64,000 nt of DNA from Trichomonas vaginalis G3 (GCF_026262505.1 NC_067207.1:4286252-4350251); one strand, 5' to 3'. Numbered from the stretch's first letter, positions 10,351 through 21,702 are shown. The notes: generated from the letters alone by a model not told the origin. Numbers and translations are program-made.

Positions 10351-10539
10351 TTATTGAGATTGAGAGTTTGGACCGGTCTTGCGCTTGGCATCTGGATTGA
10401 CTGCAAGGAAGCGTTGGTTGTAGATTTTGCGAAGGCGAGCACGGCCACGAACTTCCTTAGGCTTGTCCATCTTTGGGACCTTTGGAGTGTTAGAGCGAAC
10501 CTTGCCGGCTTGTGCAAGAGAACCATGAACTTTACCCAT
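10351..10539 (-). CDS. RPS30: Ribosomal protein eS30, left copy
   Basis: A 62-residue protein starting MGKVHGSLAQAGKVR and ending in KTGPNSQSQ, matching the full length of eukaryotic eS30 (KVHGSLARAGKVRGQTPKV...KRRMQYNRRF...GPN). eS30 is a basic protein of the 40S subunit near the decoding region. Unlike the animal gene it is not fused to a ubiquitin-like domain. The start is fixed by the family N-terminus and by an initiator 11 bases upstream. A nucleotide-identical divergent copy lies at 16586-16774. An 80-residue in-strand frame and an 87-residue antisense frame over it are shadows. Confidence 0.95.
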   Translation of the reverse strand: MGKVHGSLAQAGKVRSNTPKVPKMDKPKEVRGRARLRKIYNQRFLAVNPDAKRKTGPNSQSQ

Positions 10540-10547
10540 TTTAGAGA

Positions 10548-10552
10548 AATGA
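10548..10552 (-). promoter_or_regulatory. Initiator (Inr) of left eS30
   Basis: TCATT on the minus strand matches the T. vaginalis initiator TCAYW. The A at 10550 would be the transcription start, giving an 11-base leader before the ATG at 10539, the usual spacing in this organism. Confidence 0.75.
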
Positions 10553-10584
10553 CAAATTTATTGTTCTCAAAATTTTTCAACACA

Positions 10585-10940
10585 ATTTCAAAAATTTTTT
10601 ATAGAAAAAAATTTTGAGAAAAAAATGTTGATGGAGGAAGTTTTAAAGTCGGCAGAAATAACACTCAAAGGCTTTGTATGAGTAGAAAACGTATATCGGA
10701 AGTTCAAGAAAAGCTTTTTGCAACAAAAATGTAAGCATTTCTGTATTTATTATTTATTTTAAGCTTTTTGATATTGTCCAATAATTTTATAGACAGAAGG
10801 ACAAAATTACAATTGAGAATTTTATTATAATTTCAATTTTGGAATGATTTTGATCATCAACATTAAACTTTTACTAACTTCAAATAAACCCAAGTAACTA
10901 CCTTATTTCTTTCCAATTGAAAAATAAGTTTAAAATATGA
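10585..10940. repeat. eS30 upstream region also present at 26935-27287
   Basis: The 5' flank of the left eS30 gene from about 45 to 400 bases upstream of its ATG is repeated in reverse complement at 26935-27287 with only scattered differences. Only its first 90 bases are shared with the right eS30 copy. Confidence 0.85.
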
Positions 10941-12916
10941 ATAATGTAAATATTTCATTTTAAGCCTTGGTAAAATACCCTCGAAAACTCAAAAAAATTG
11001 ACTTGTGTCCATTTAAAAGGGTTCGTCGAGAGGTGTTAAATTATTGATTTTCAGGATCGTAACTCATAATTTTTTACAATCATATTAAAATTATGCGAGA
11101 AAACAAGCAAAAATATTCGTTATTTTAGTATCAAATACTACAAATCCTAGATTGCAATATATTTTAGCACGTAAAATTCCAAAATTTACCGTAATTGAAT
11201 AAAATTTACAATAAACATCAATCTATTCTAGATTTTGCATATTGTTAATGATTTCCATACTATTTGTTTGCAGACTGTTCTATTGTTAACCGCGATTGTC
11301 TAAATCAATTTCATATAATTAAAATTTACAAATCCCATGCGATTATTATTTCTTGTCTGCAAAACACCTGTGCAACCTCTTTAAATGTAGTTGCTTCAAA
11401 CTATTAAAATACCAAATTTATTTATTTTATTCCCAAGAATGAAATACATTGACTAGAATTCTCGCAGTAAGCGTTATAAATATTGAGAAATATTGTGAAA
11501 TAAATGTCTTGTTTACTAATTTGTTCGATTATTTTTAATATTTTTTTCCATTATGTTGAAAAATCAAAAGAATTTTTATTATTTTTAAATTACTAGGAGT
11601 ATTAATGAAAATTTTCATCTCCTATTTTTATACAAAGAATGGAAACTGGATGGTGAATCATTAAATATCTGAAATTCTCGCGCATCAGCTTCGATATTAT
11701 AACTCAGTCGTTAAAATCAATGCTAGCAAATATTTAGACACCAACTAAACTTGGTTCATTTCTGATGCATATTTCTTTTTTTACTTTTTTCCAATTGAAA
11801 TCGAATTTTACAAAACAGTTTTTTGATGATAATTTCTACAAAAATAGAATTAACATTCATTTGCTAAGATAAACAATGTCAAATTTTTAAAAATTAACGA
11901 AATCGTTCGTATCTTTTCAGGAAGGTATGTCGGCGAAAAAAATTCGTATACCAAATCAAATAACATCATATGAAGATATTATTAATTGTACGTATTCCGA
12001 TTTTTGAGCAACTTTAGAAATCGATTTCAAGATTTTGGCAATTTGATCATTTATTAAATTAGTACATATGTAATAAAATGATATTCAATTTTCCAAAATT
12101 GTATATAGTGCCAATAAATTTTACTGAAATAAATATAATGGGAATGATATAAAGTTTGTGACAAAATATTCATTTTTATACAAAGAAGCTATTCATTTTT
12201 AAACAACTATTTGAATATACCATCTGTATTATTAGATATTGATCAGATTTCAATATCTGAATAATTCAGCTTGAATTACTATTCTATAAAATCTGTTACA
12301 CATGGATATATGGTGTTAGGAATCAATATTTTGATTATAAGATTAATACAAAAAAACTTTGGGATATTATTCTCATTTTGCAAAACACTTCAATTTGGAA
12401 CGGAATAAATATATATTCAGCAATAATTAATTCTTTTTGCCGTTTGTAATTCTAGCAACATTCCAAAATGGAGGAGTTTTTTAAAAATAAAGAAAATTTT
12501 TATAGAAAAAAATCAAAACAAAAAAATTTATTTTCAAACTATCTTTTTCAAACCTTTAATCATCAAAAACACAATTGTTAATATTCATTCTTTCTATTGT
12601 GCTATTCGAATAGTACGATTTATACTTTTTTTGCTAATTTATTAAATATGTCGAATCCGCGGAGGAGCGCTGTTGCAAAATGATCTATGATGTGTAGCGG
12701 TGTTTTGATAAAAAGAGGTCGGTCAACGTTTTTGAGTTTTTTCGACCTCATTATTTTTCTGATTTATCTGTTGCATTATATCAAGGGTACAATAATGCAT
12801 GATATGTCACTGTTTTTATCTAAAAATTCCATAGTATTTCTGTAAAAAATTTATCCATAAAAATTTTTTCCAATCGAAAGAAAAATCGAAAAATTTTGAA
12901 ATTTTTATAGAACAAT
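10941..12916. other. Long intergenic region, no gene seen
   Basis: About 2 kb of AT-rich sequence without a substantial reading frame. A slightly GC-richer patch at about 12650-12735 (around AATCCGCGGAGGAGCGCTG) stands out but matches no RNA family I recognise. The region has no counterpart between the transposon and the right eS30 copy, so the inverted duplication is not a simple long palindrome. Confidence 0.5.
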
Positions 12917-12932
12917 ATTGTGACCGAAAATT
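12917..12932 (+). repeat. Candidate target-site duplication, left copy
   Basis: ATTGTGACCGAAAATT, repeated in the same orientation at 16224-16239 just outside the right arm. A 16-base direct match at both borders is unlikely by chance. The TIR tip itself contains a related GACCGAAAATAG, so the exact border is uncertain by a few bases. Confidence 0.65.
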
Positions 12933-13870
12933 GTTATAGACCGAAAATAGATTTTTTCGGTTTTCTCTTCAAATAATTGAAAGAATGATACTATTATAGG
13001 TTTATTATATTATATAGCATATAATCATGCTATAGCCGAAAATTATAAGTTTTGAGAAGATTGAATATAACACAAATAAATTTGAATGTAAGTTAAATTG
13101 CTTGTTGTTTTTAATAGCTATTTAATGAGAAATCCAATATTGCAAAATTCAAATTGAATGATTGAAAGAACAGAAAAAGTCATTCTTTTCAATTTCGAAT
13201 ATGTTTCATTGTATTTATAATTATATGGCAAATAAGATATTTAAACTTAATTTTTGAAGGAAAATTCACAAAATTGAATAAATTCAAATAATTTTTATTC
13301 CAAAATAAACTAGTTATTTGAGTATAATACTAATTATCTATTCAAACTACAAAGTTTGTAATTTAAACTATTTTGTGAGATCAGATTGAATTAATTCAAG
13401 GTTCTTTTCAATTAATATTAATGACCATATTACGCATTTTCGAACATTCTAAACCAAATATATAAAAATGGGAGACAAATGTTAAATTTGCTAGACATGG
13501 GGGAGTTGTCTGCAAAGTTTTAGCTCTTATCTCTAACAAAAAATTAATTTTTAAAAAAATGACCGAATACGTTTCACAGCGAGAAAAAAATAAAAGGCAA
13601 GATAGAATTTTCTAGACATAAAGAAGTTGTTTACCGAGTTTTAGCTCTTATCTCTAACAAAAAATTAATTTTTAAAAAAATGACCGAATACGTTTCACAG
13701 CGAGAAAAAAATAAAAGGCAAGATAGAATTTTCTAGACATAAAGAAGTTGTTTACCGAGTTTTAGCTCTTATCTCTAACAAAAAATTAATTTTTAAAAAA
13801 ATGACCGAATACGTTTCACAGCGAGAAAAAAATAAAAGGCAAGATAGAATTTTCTAGACATAAAGAAGTT
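12931..13870 (+). repeat. Left terminal inverted repeat with 121-bp direct repeats
   Basis: The outer about 590 bases match the reverse complement of 15640-16224 almost perfectly. The inner part consists of direct repeats of 121 bases (TAGCTCTTATCTCTAAC begins at 13521, 13642 and 13763, with a partial fourth copy from 13860). The right arm has only two copies, so the arms differ in length by repeat number. Confidence 0.85.
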
Positions 13871-14314
13871 GTCTACCAAGTGTCAGCTGTTACTTCTTCT
13901 CAATACTGATATAAAATAAAAATCTTTATTATTTATTTAACCTTTATTGTTTCATTAAACTTCATTTATTTTATATTATAGTTTTATTCTTTTAGCTACT
14001 TGTAAAATAATCTAATTTTATATCATCATTTTACCGGATTATTCTTCAGTACATCGATTGTGTATCTAAAATAATATCATTATCCTTATTCTGTTTTTTC
14101 CAAAATTCTTTTAAATATCTTTTTTGGTTAGATTACTTTATACTTTTTACTTTTATTTTATAATTTCAAAAAAAATTTGGTGATTGTTCTATTCTGTTAC
14201 AATGTGCATTATCATATTCTAATGAATTATTCATTACATACATTTAAAAAAACTTGTTAAAAATGAAATTAAAAAATTATGTTTATTATTACGCTGTGAA
14301 TGTGTCAACAGCGG

Positions 14315-15262
14315 TCATGCCTGTATCTGTATCCCATATTTGCCACAACCTTTCTGTATCTGCATTTGTGTATTTCGTTTCAGCTGATACATTTGATTTG
14401 GCGTGTAATTTGTTCCAGTTAATGGATTAATTAGGAGATCTTCATGCGGTGTGTTATTATTGTACTCCCAAATAAAGGCAGGAATAGCCTGAATGCTTTG
14501 GCAGCGCTCCAATGTCGGCCAGAATCTCTCAATCTTCCCATTTTGGTAGGGAGAATGAGAGTCTGTATGCCGCCATTGGGCGCCCTAAAGATCAAGTAGA
14601 TCTTGAAAGGCGCCCCTATTTTCTGAACCGTTGTCGGTCCAGAAACAATAAGGGGCGCCAAATTCAATGAAGGCGGAAGCCGCAACGTTCGCTGTCGTCG
14701 CTGCCAGCATATCTGGTATTTGTATACACGCTAGGACTTTGCGGCTAAAATCGTTGAATATGCCATAAATATACTGGCCACGAACACCCCTAAAATAATG
14801 AACATCTGCGTGCCAGATAAGATTGGGTGAAAGCGCCCAATATCTTACTGCTGTTTCTGGCCCGGCATGCTCTAATCGCGTCTTGGTGAAATGATTTTCT
14901 TTGAAGTATCTGCGTACTTCTCTATAAGATACATCAATTTGTTGTAATTTCAAACGTTTCCATTGTTTTGTTTGACCACAGGGAAAGGCCGAGTGGTCAT
15001 GTATCACAGCACGAGCTTTGATTTGGTCGTAGGGATTGACCCTACGACCTTTCTTGCCTTTAGGCAATGGGATATTCTGTAAGCTAAATTGATTTTGTAA
15101 AAAAGATTTTGAAACATCTAAATATTTTAAATCATTTGATTGGAGGGTTGGGGCGATGGGAACATGGGTGCAAGCTTCTTCCCATGTCATTTTACCTTCT
15201 TCAATCTGATTGGAAATACCAATTAGGTAAATTCGATCGACATACCCTTTGTAAGGATTCAT
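14315..15262 (-). pseudogene. rve-type DD35E transposase, frameshifted
   Basis: The minus strand codes for an integrase-like transposase. From ATG at 15262 an intact N-terminal part of about 225 residues ends at 14585. It holds the first catalytic Asp in NLIWHADVHYF and the second in FWTDNGSENRGAF. The remaining core is in another frame, where HSPYQNGKIERFWPTLER supplies the third catalytic residue (Glu), about 35 residues after the second Asp. The C-terminus ends near 14315. One frameshift near 14590 therefore separates the parts, so this copy is probably non-functional. The N-terminal 100 residues carry an HTH-like region. The TTG at 15283 lies upstream in the same frame, but ATG 15262 is preferred. 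Confidence 0.8.
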
Positions 15263-15438
15263 TCTAATGAAGTACGTTAACAATCAAAATATTCTATAAG
15301 TGTCTAGTATGGAATTCAACAGAATAAAGAAAATGGTAACGTAAATAAACGAATTATGAAATAATTTATAATTAAAATGAAAAAAAGAAAAAATAATAAG
15401 TAAAGTGACTGGAAATGAAAATGAAAATCAGTGTACAG

Positions 15439-16224
15439 TTTTATTTTTTTCTCGCTGTGAAACGTATTCGGTCATTTTTTTAAAAATTAATTTTTTGTTA
15501 GAGATAAGAGCTAAAACTCGGTAAACAACTTCTTTATGTCTAGAAAATTCTATCTTGCCTTTTATTTTTTTCTCGCTGTGAAACGTATTCGGTCATTTTT
15601 TTAAAAATTAATTTTTTGTTAGAGATAAGAGCTAAAACTTTGCAGACAACTCCCCCATGTCTAGCAAATTTAACATTTGTCTCCCATTTTTATATATTTG
15701 GTTTAGAATGTTCGAAAATGCGTAATATGGTCATTAATATTAATTGAAAAGAACCTTGAATTAATTCAATCTGATCTCACAAAATAGTTTAAATTACAAA
15801 CTTTGTAGTTTGAATAGATAATTAGTATTATACTCAAATAACTAGTTTATTTTGGAATAAAAATTATTTGAATTTATTCAATTTTGTGAATTTTCCTTCA
15901 AAAATTAAGTTTAAATATCTTATTTGCCATATAATTATAAATACAATGAAACATATTCGAAATTGAAAAGAATGACTTTTTCTGTTCTTTCAATCATTCA
16001 ATTTGAATTTTGCAATATTGGATTTCTCATTAAATAGCTATTAAAAACAACAAGCAATTTAACTTACATTCAAATTTATTTGTGTTATATTCAATCTTCT
16101 CAAAACTTATAATTTTCGGCTATAGCATGATTATATGCTATATAATATAATAAACCTATAATAGTATCATTCTTTCAATTATTTGAAGAGAAAACCGAAA
16201 AAATCTATTTTCGGTCTATAACAA
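15439..16224 (-). repeat. Right terminal inverted repeat with 121-bp direct repeats
   Basis: Reverse complement of the left arm. It has two copies of the 121-base unit (GAGCTA at 15508 and 15629). The inner boundary at about 15439 is sharp; beyond it the sequence does not match the left arm. Confidence 0.85.
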
Positions 16225-16239
16225 TTGTGACCGAAAATT
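16224..16239 (+). repeat. Candidate target-site duplication, right copy
   Basis: Direct copy of 12917-12932 immediately outside the right terminal inverted repeat. Confidence 0.65.
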
Positions 16240-16572
16240 CATTCTCGTTGCATACATCTCATTAAGGTAAAAAATTATCTGAAACAACCATGTTTTAAAA
16301 AATTATAGATAACGAGATATTTGATACTTAATATCAATAAATTTTGAATGCCCTCTCAAAAATTGAATGGACGTCGGTCAACCCTTAATTTTTTCAATAA
16401 AGGCATTCTAAATCAAAGATTTTAAGGAAAATTAGTTTTTATATTGAAACGAGCCTTTGAGTGTTATTTCTGCCGACTTTAAAACTTCCTCCATCAACAT
16501 TTTTTTCTCAAAATTTTTTTCTATAAAAAATTTTTGAAATTGTGTTGAAAAATTTTGAGAACAATAAATTTG

Positions 16573-16577
16573 TCATT
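16573..16577 (+). promoter_or_regulatory. Initiator (Inr) of right eS30
   Basis: TCATT matches TCAYW. A at 16575 would start transcription 11 bases before the ATG at 16586, exactly as in the left copy. Confidence 0.75.
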
Positions 16578-16585
16578 TCTCTAAA

Positions 16586-16774
16586 ATGGGTAAAGTTCAT
16601 GGTTCTCTTGCACAAGCCGGCAAGGTTCGCTCTAACACTCCAAAGGTCCCAAAGATGGACAAGCCTAAGGAAGTTCGTGGCCGTGCTCGCCTTCGCAAAA
16701 TCTACAACCAACGCTTCCTTGCAGTCAATCCAGATGCCAAGCGCAAGACCGGTCCAAACTCTCAATCTCAATAA
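16586..16774 (+). CDS. RPS30: Ribosomal protein eS30, right copy
   Basis: Encodes the same 62 residues as the left copy, and the coding DNA is identical as far as can be read: the antisense and alternative-frame translations of both copies agree residue for residue. Lack of even synonymous change points to recent duplication or ongoing gene conversion. It keeps a full initiator but only about 130 bases of the shared 5' flank, so upstream control may differ from the left copy. An AATAAA-like run follows the stop by about 20 bases. Confidence 0.95.
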   Translation: MGKVHGSLAQAGKVRSNTPKVPKMDKPKEVRGRARLRKIYNQRFLAVNPDAKRKTGPNSQSQ

Positions 16775-16817
16775 TCTAACATGATTTATTTTTGAATAAA
16801 ACTGATGTTTTTTTTAC

Positions 16818-18285
16818 TGCTTTTGACAGTTTTTTGTCCCCCCGATCTACTCATTATATAATTTGAAAAGGGGAAACTCATTTTTAGACCAATACTTCTT
16901 TTCTATATATTTGAAAAATAATTATTTGATTTTGCTGTATAATTGACATATTTTAGTAGAAAAATTATAGAATAACAAAAATGAAAATGCTTCGTCGATT
17001 TGGAATGCAATAAAATTGTTTCGTCCCGCTCTAAATTTTAAATTTACAAAAAAAATTCACCTCAATTTTCCAAAAAAATTGAAAATTGAAAAAATACGCT
17101 ATCATTTTATAGAAAATTGCTTAGGCTTTTTCTAAAATGAAAAAAAATTTGTAGGGATTCACCAAGGAGGACTTCATTCTAGGTGTCCAAAGCAATTGCT
17201 ATCAGTCAAAAAACCCTCGAAAATTGTAATTATTGATATCGATTTTCGTCAATCACTTAAAATCGATTGTTTGCAGACGATATTATCACATATTATTAAA
17301 TTCTAATATATTTGAACATACTGTAAATCGTTTTTGAAACTTATCAACATTTCGCGCAATTTAACAATACTCCAACTCTCATACACAGTTACCATTACTA
17401 CAGTCTCATTTTAAGAAGGAGTGATTAATAAAATCTAAGATCCAACGATTTATTTACCCAATTCGAAAAATATTTTTAATTATAAATCCTTAATTGTGCA
17501 TGTTTTATATACATAAGTAGAAAGAAAAACAAATAAAGTGTTTCTTCAAAAAAATACCTGAAAGCACCCTAATCAATAAACAATTTACTTTTTTAGCATC
17601 GAATTTTGCTCGTCTTGAGTCATGCTTTCGTTTGATTTTCATAATTCGATAAAACATATGCGCTATAAAGTAAAATATGGATATTTTAGAAGATCATATT
17701 ATATCTCGAAATCAGACGAAAGCCATTCTATGAGTCCATACACACTATTACTATACTTTATATGTCAAGCATAATGGGAACAATTTTGGTCGATACCTTT
17801 GTTGTCGACGAAGTTCCCCCTTTATTTTCATCGAGATTCTAGGTAATAACTTATCTACATCAACAAACAATGAATAGTAAGAATCAATCCCACTAATATT
17901 ATTCTTTATTCATGATTTAAATTTGCAATTTTCTTGATATTGCAGTTTGTATTAGATGTCACCCTTTTATTAGTTCTCTATATAGACATGTAAGCTGTTT
18001 TAGGAAAATAGTTGAATTTGGCGCCATTTCATGAAATTCAAATTCATCGACCATTTATTCATAAACATAAAAGCACATACGAAAATGACATTAATCATGA
18101 AATTTATGACCTTTAGTTTTCATTCGAAAATTCAAAGATGACAGGATTCATCGATTTTAATTGATTATTTCTATCACCATGAATAACTAGATGATCGGTA
18201 TGCTATTAACTCAATCTTCAAAAAAGTTTACATTTCATCAATTTTTTTTTATAAAATATTTTTTTTGTAAAGGAAATTTTTTATT
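16818..18285. other. Intergenic, no gene seen
   Basis: About 1.5 kb of AT-rich DNA between eS30 and the coiled-coil gene. No frame of note, tRNA or obvious repeat. No TCAYW lies within 20 bases of the 18286 ATG; a TCATCAATT about 45 bases upstream is a weak alternative. Confidence 0.5.
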
Positions 18286-21200
18286 ATGGGTGACCACAAT
18301 GAGGAAGAGATGTTTCCATCACTCGATGATGATGGCCTTCTTGACATCCAGGAGGTTGATCCATTAATCATGAATCCAATGCTTCTTTCATCCAAAAAAT
18401 TCGATAACGATAAACCTCCGGACTTAATTAAACTCGCTGGAGACTCTGAAGAGCTCCGCGACATTGCTATCAAAATGAAGAAGTTATTTGAGACGGAAGG
18501 ATTCGTTAAATACAGTCGTGAAAACCGAGCAGATTTGGAATTCGTTATAAGAACATTTGCCTACCAGGTTTCGAAATTAGCACAACAATCTATCGCTCCA
18601 ATCGCAAGTGTAGCATCAGCGCCTGCAAATAAAGGAAAAGATGCAAACCAAAAAGAAAAAGCTCAGATTTCTCAAGAAGACTTCCAGAAACTCACACGCG
18701 AACTCTTAAAAGTCCAGCAAGAAGCTGCTGACCTTGATGCTCGCTATAAAATATCAGAACGTACAAAAGAAGCTCTTCGTAACGAATTGAAGCAAACACG
18801 CGAAGAAAACAATGCGATGGCACAAAAGGTTGCCGAGCTTAATCATTCTCTCTCAAAGGAAAGAGCTTCTTACGATAATATTATCCAAAATCTTAAGAAA
18901 GATTTAAGTACAGCACAAGATGCCGAACGCGAAGCTAAGGACAAGCAATCAATGGCCGAGTTTAATGTTACCCGTCTCGAGCGTCAAATTGATGACTTAA
19001 ACCAAGAACTCGCAAATGAAAAATCGAATAACGTCGTTACTCGCGCCAAGATCGATGCACGTAGCATCAAAGTTGCTAATTATAAGGAGCAGCTTCAGGC
19101 TCAATCATCAGAATTGCATCATCTCGAAGCAGAAAATGAAGATTTGAAGATGCAAAATGGCGAATTAATGAATAAGATCGAAAGCATGTCCAATGAATTG
19201 GAAGAACTCAAACCAGAAAATCTTGCGGCTCAAAAGTCAGAAAATGAACGTGTAGCTAAGGCATTAGCTCAAATTACTTCACTTTGCCAGAGCCAAGCAG
19301 ATGAAATCAACCAATTATACAAATTCAGAACAAAGACATTAGATCTCGTTCACAAACAAAACGAATACATCGGAACTCTTACAAATGAACTAACAGAAAC
19401 ACAAATAGCTCTCGAGCAAAGCAACGATGCCAGCCAAACATACGAAACACCTGTTAAATCACGCGATATTACACTAGAAGAGCAGCCATCTTACAAGACT
19501 CAGACAATTATCGAAAGAGATACATTAGAGCCAATAAGAGAACTCCTCCGCGACCAATACGGTGATCTTGATAATGCTGGTGTACAACAAGTTGTCGAAG
19601 ACCTCCTTAATTCTAAGGAAAAACAAAAAGAAACAAATTATACTCCAGAATTACTTAATATCATCGAAAACCAGCTCAGATTCATCAACAACCTTGCTCG
19701 CAGTGGCAAGATGCAGCTCTTCTTACTCTCATCTCCAAAGGCGAACGAGACATTAATTGAATCTCAATCTTTCCGCCAAGATGTAGCCGTTGAAGTTGCC
19801 AGATGCAGACAATTCCTATCAGAGCACGATCTCATGCCAGAATCAGACCTTCCTCCTCCAGACATGGCTGAAAAAGATTTCGAGAAAATTTCAAATTCCG
19901 AAAACAAGCGTAAGGACTTCGATGTTGCCTCTTTCAGTGCATTGTCCAGCGAGTTAATACGCAGATTAAGCGAATCCCTTATCGATCAGAACAACGAACT
20001 CGTTACAAGGATCAAATCTGCATCCGAAATCATCAATTTCGAAGGAACTCCACTTGAGTCCCTCGACTCGATCATTAACCAACTTAAGTCGACCAGAGTA
20101 TTCACGAAGAACTGCAAAGATGTCCTTGAAGAAGAATTTGATTACAATAATCTTGATGATTCCTTCTCAAAGATCTTCCCATTCGTCAAACAGATGTCAG
20201 GTATCAGAACATCCCTTGAAAACGACCTCAGAACTGTCATCAACTTCGATGGACCAATCGAGGAAGTTCCCCTCCGATCATCTCAATTGATCCAACAGAT
20301 TCAGAACGAATTCGATTCATTGGAAGTTTCCACTGTCAATGACATGAAGAACCAGTTGCAAGCTGTCCACGAACAGCTCGAGAACGAGAAGGAAACAAGT
20401 ACAAATGTCATTAACAACTTGGAAATGAATTTGCAACAGAAACAAAACGAATTAAAAGAAGCCGAAGAAAGATTCGCAAACATACAGAAAGAACTCAAAG
20501 AAAATCAGGACACATTAGCAGACACTAAACAGAACTTGCAGAGTACAGAAAACAAACTTACTTTGTTACAAGGAACTTACGATGATTTAGAAAACGAAAT
20601 GAAACGCGTAAGAGAAGAAAACGAATCATTGCAAAAGGAAACACAAGACAGACAACAGAAATACGACCAAAGAGTATCACAACTTATAAACCAGGAGAAG
20701 GAACAACACGATCAAGATGTAAAATCTTTGACAGAAAAATTCAATGAAAAAATTGACAAAGTTCAGAAACAACTTGACACAAAAAGTGCCAAATTGGCCG
20801 AAGCCAAGAGTACCTTAAAGCAGTTAATTAATGAATATGATGTAGCATTTAGGAAACAGAAAGAGACAACAGCAGCTTTGAGAACACAAAACCAAGCTTT
20901 GATGCAAAGAATTAATGAAGGATCAATTGGTTCTAAATCCAAAGGAAAGACAACAACGAAAGAAGAAGCACTTACAAGTGAAGTCAAAGGATTACAAGCG
21001 GAAAGACAGATATTACTTGGAAGAATCGACCAGCTCTCTGCACGTGTTGATCAAGCACAAAAAGCAAGAGATTCTTATTGGCAAAGTCAGCTTGAAATTA
21101 AAGAAAACGAAATCAGCCAAACCAAGAAAGATCTCGAGGAAGTTGCAAAGGAAGCACATCAGAATTATTTGGCCAAACTGTCTGCTGTTTTGGAACAGTT

Positions 21201-21702
21201 TGCTCCTGCTGATTTCGATGGAAATGACCAACAAATTTTGGATTTGATACAATCTTTGGCTGATAAATTAGAAAACGCTGAAAGCCAGATTATTGCTTTG
21301 AAGAGGAAAGTTAATTCCCCGAAGAAAGAAGAGAATCCAAGTGAACAAGTTTCTAAAGCTGTTGCTGCTATTAAATCTGTTGACGAATGGGAGAAATGGT
21401 GCAAGAGTTTGATCCAAAATGTTGCTCACGAAATTCCTCCAACAGATGCAAATAAGATGAGAAAGAAAGTCTCTGATTTATGCATAGCTGGATCTGCTAA
21501 TAAATCAGCAGAAATAATATCAAGCTTGAGATTACAGAAGGAGATATTCGTGAAAGGTGCAGCAAATGCAAAACCAACTGTTTTCTATGGTTGCAAAGGT
21601 TTATTCTTGGCAACATGGTTCGCTGTCAAGATGTCAAGGAATTCTGGCCAGACATCTACAATAGCAGCTCCTAATTCAAGAAGCTTCGTGTCTTTCGTTT
21701 AA
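18286..21702 (+). CDS. Long coiled-coil protein, unrecognised
   Basis: A 1138-residue protein. Residues about 1-110 are acidic and possibly globular (ELRDIAIKMKKLFETEGFVKYSRENRADLEFVIRTFAYQVSKL is helical). Heptad-rich coiled coil covers roughly 120-400 and 670-1030, with a helical region between (about 400-650) carrying several conserved-looking blocks such as LRFINNLARSGKMQLFLLSS. The last 110 residues (from SVDEWEKWCKSL) look globular. It resembles golgin, centrosomal or basal-body scaffold proteins in style; such T. vaginalis genes are often labelled viral A-type inclusion-like on coiled-coil similarity alone. I assign no function. A single uninterrupted frame and good codon regularity support a real gene. 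Confidence 0.85.
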   Translation: MGDHNEEEMFPSLDDDGLLDIQEVDPLIMNPMLLSSKKFDNDKPPDLIKLAGDSEELRDIAIKMKKLFETEGFVKYSRENRADLEFVIRTFAYQVSKLAQQSIAPIASVASAPANKGKDANQKEKAQISQEDFQKLTRELLKVQQEAADLDARYKISERTKEALRNELKQTREENNAMAQKVAELNHSLSKERASYDNIIQNLKKDLSTAQDAEREAKDKQSMAEFNVTRLERQIDDLNQELANEKSNNVVTRAKIDARSIKVANYKEQLQAQSSELHHLEAENEDLKMQNGELMNKIESMSNELEELKPENLAAQKSENERVAKALAQITSLCQSQADEINQLYKFRTKTLDLVHKQNEYIGTLTNELTETQIALEQSNDASQTYETPVKSRDITLEEQPSYKTQTIIERDTLEPIRELLRDQYGDLDNAGVQQVVEDLLNSKEKQKETNYTPELLNIIENQLRFINNLARSGKMQLFLLSSPKANETLIESQSFRQDVAVEVARCRQFLSEHDLMPESDLPPPDMAEKDFEKISNSENKRKDFDVASFSALSSELIRRLSESLIDQNNELVTRIKSASEIINFEGTPLESLDSIINQLKSTRVFTKNCKDVLEEEFDYNNLDDSFSKIFPFVKQMSGIRTSLENDLRTVINFDGPIEEVPLRSSQLIQQIQNEFDSLEVSTVNDMKNQLQAVHEQLENEKETSTNVINNLEMNLQQKQNELKEAEERFANIQKELKENQDTLADTKQNLQSTENKLTLLQGTYDDLENEMKRVREENESLQKETQDRQQKYDQRVSQLINQEKEQHDQDVKSLTEKFNEKIDKVQKQLDTKSAKLAEAKSTLKQLINEYDVAFRKQKETTAALRTQNQALMQRINEGSIGSKSKGKTTTKEEALTSEVKGLQAERQILLGRIDQLSARVDQAQKARDSYWQSQLEIKENEISQTKKDLEEVAKEAHQNYLAKLSAVLEQFAPADFDGNDQQILDLIQSLADKLENAESQIIALKRKVNSPKKEENPSEQVSKAVAAIKSVDEWEKWCKSLIQNVAHEIPPTDANKMRKKVSDLCIAGSANKSAEIISSLRLQKEIFVKGAANAKPTVFYGCKGLFLATWFAVKMSRNSGQTSTIAAPNSRSFVSFV

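Larger units (their letters stand above)
10306..10673. repeat. Left arm of eS30 inverted duplication
   Basis: This 368-bp segment is repeated in reverse complement at 16452-16817. It covers the whole eS30 coding sequence, about 25 bases of 3' flank and about 130 bases of 5' flank. The coding part appears identical in both copies, and the flanks differ only by a base or two in A/T runs. Similarity stops abruptly on both sides. Confidence 0.9.
12931..16224. mobile_element. DNA transposon with long TIRs and rve-type DD35E transposase
   Basis: A 3.3 kb element bounded by inverted arms at 12931-13870 and 15439-16224, with a transposase gene between them. The 16-base string ATTGTGACCGAAAATT occurs in direct orientation at 12917-12932 and 16224-16239, at both outer edges, and looks like a target-site duplication overlapping the TIR tips by a base or two. 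The transposase core resembles bacterial IS3/IS481-type integrases; a eukaryotic IS481-like or Ginger-like group is the likely home, but I cannot decide without a search. Confidence 0.8.
16452..16817. repeat. Right arm of eS30 inverted duplication
   Basis: Reverse complement of 10306-10673, containing the second eS30 gene with 134 bases of 5' flank and 43 bases past the stop. Between this arm and the transposon lie about 210 bases with no match to the left side. Confidence 0.9.

Noticed and set aside
10354-10617. 87-codon frame antisense to eS30 (and its twin at 16508-16771)
   Set aside because: It overlies the clear eS30 gene and its initiator region, with no protein family resemblance. It served only to confirm nucleotide identity of the two copies.
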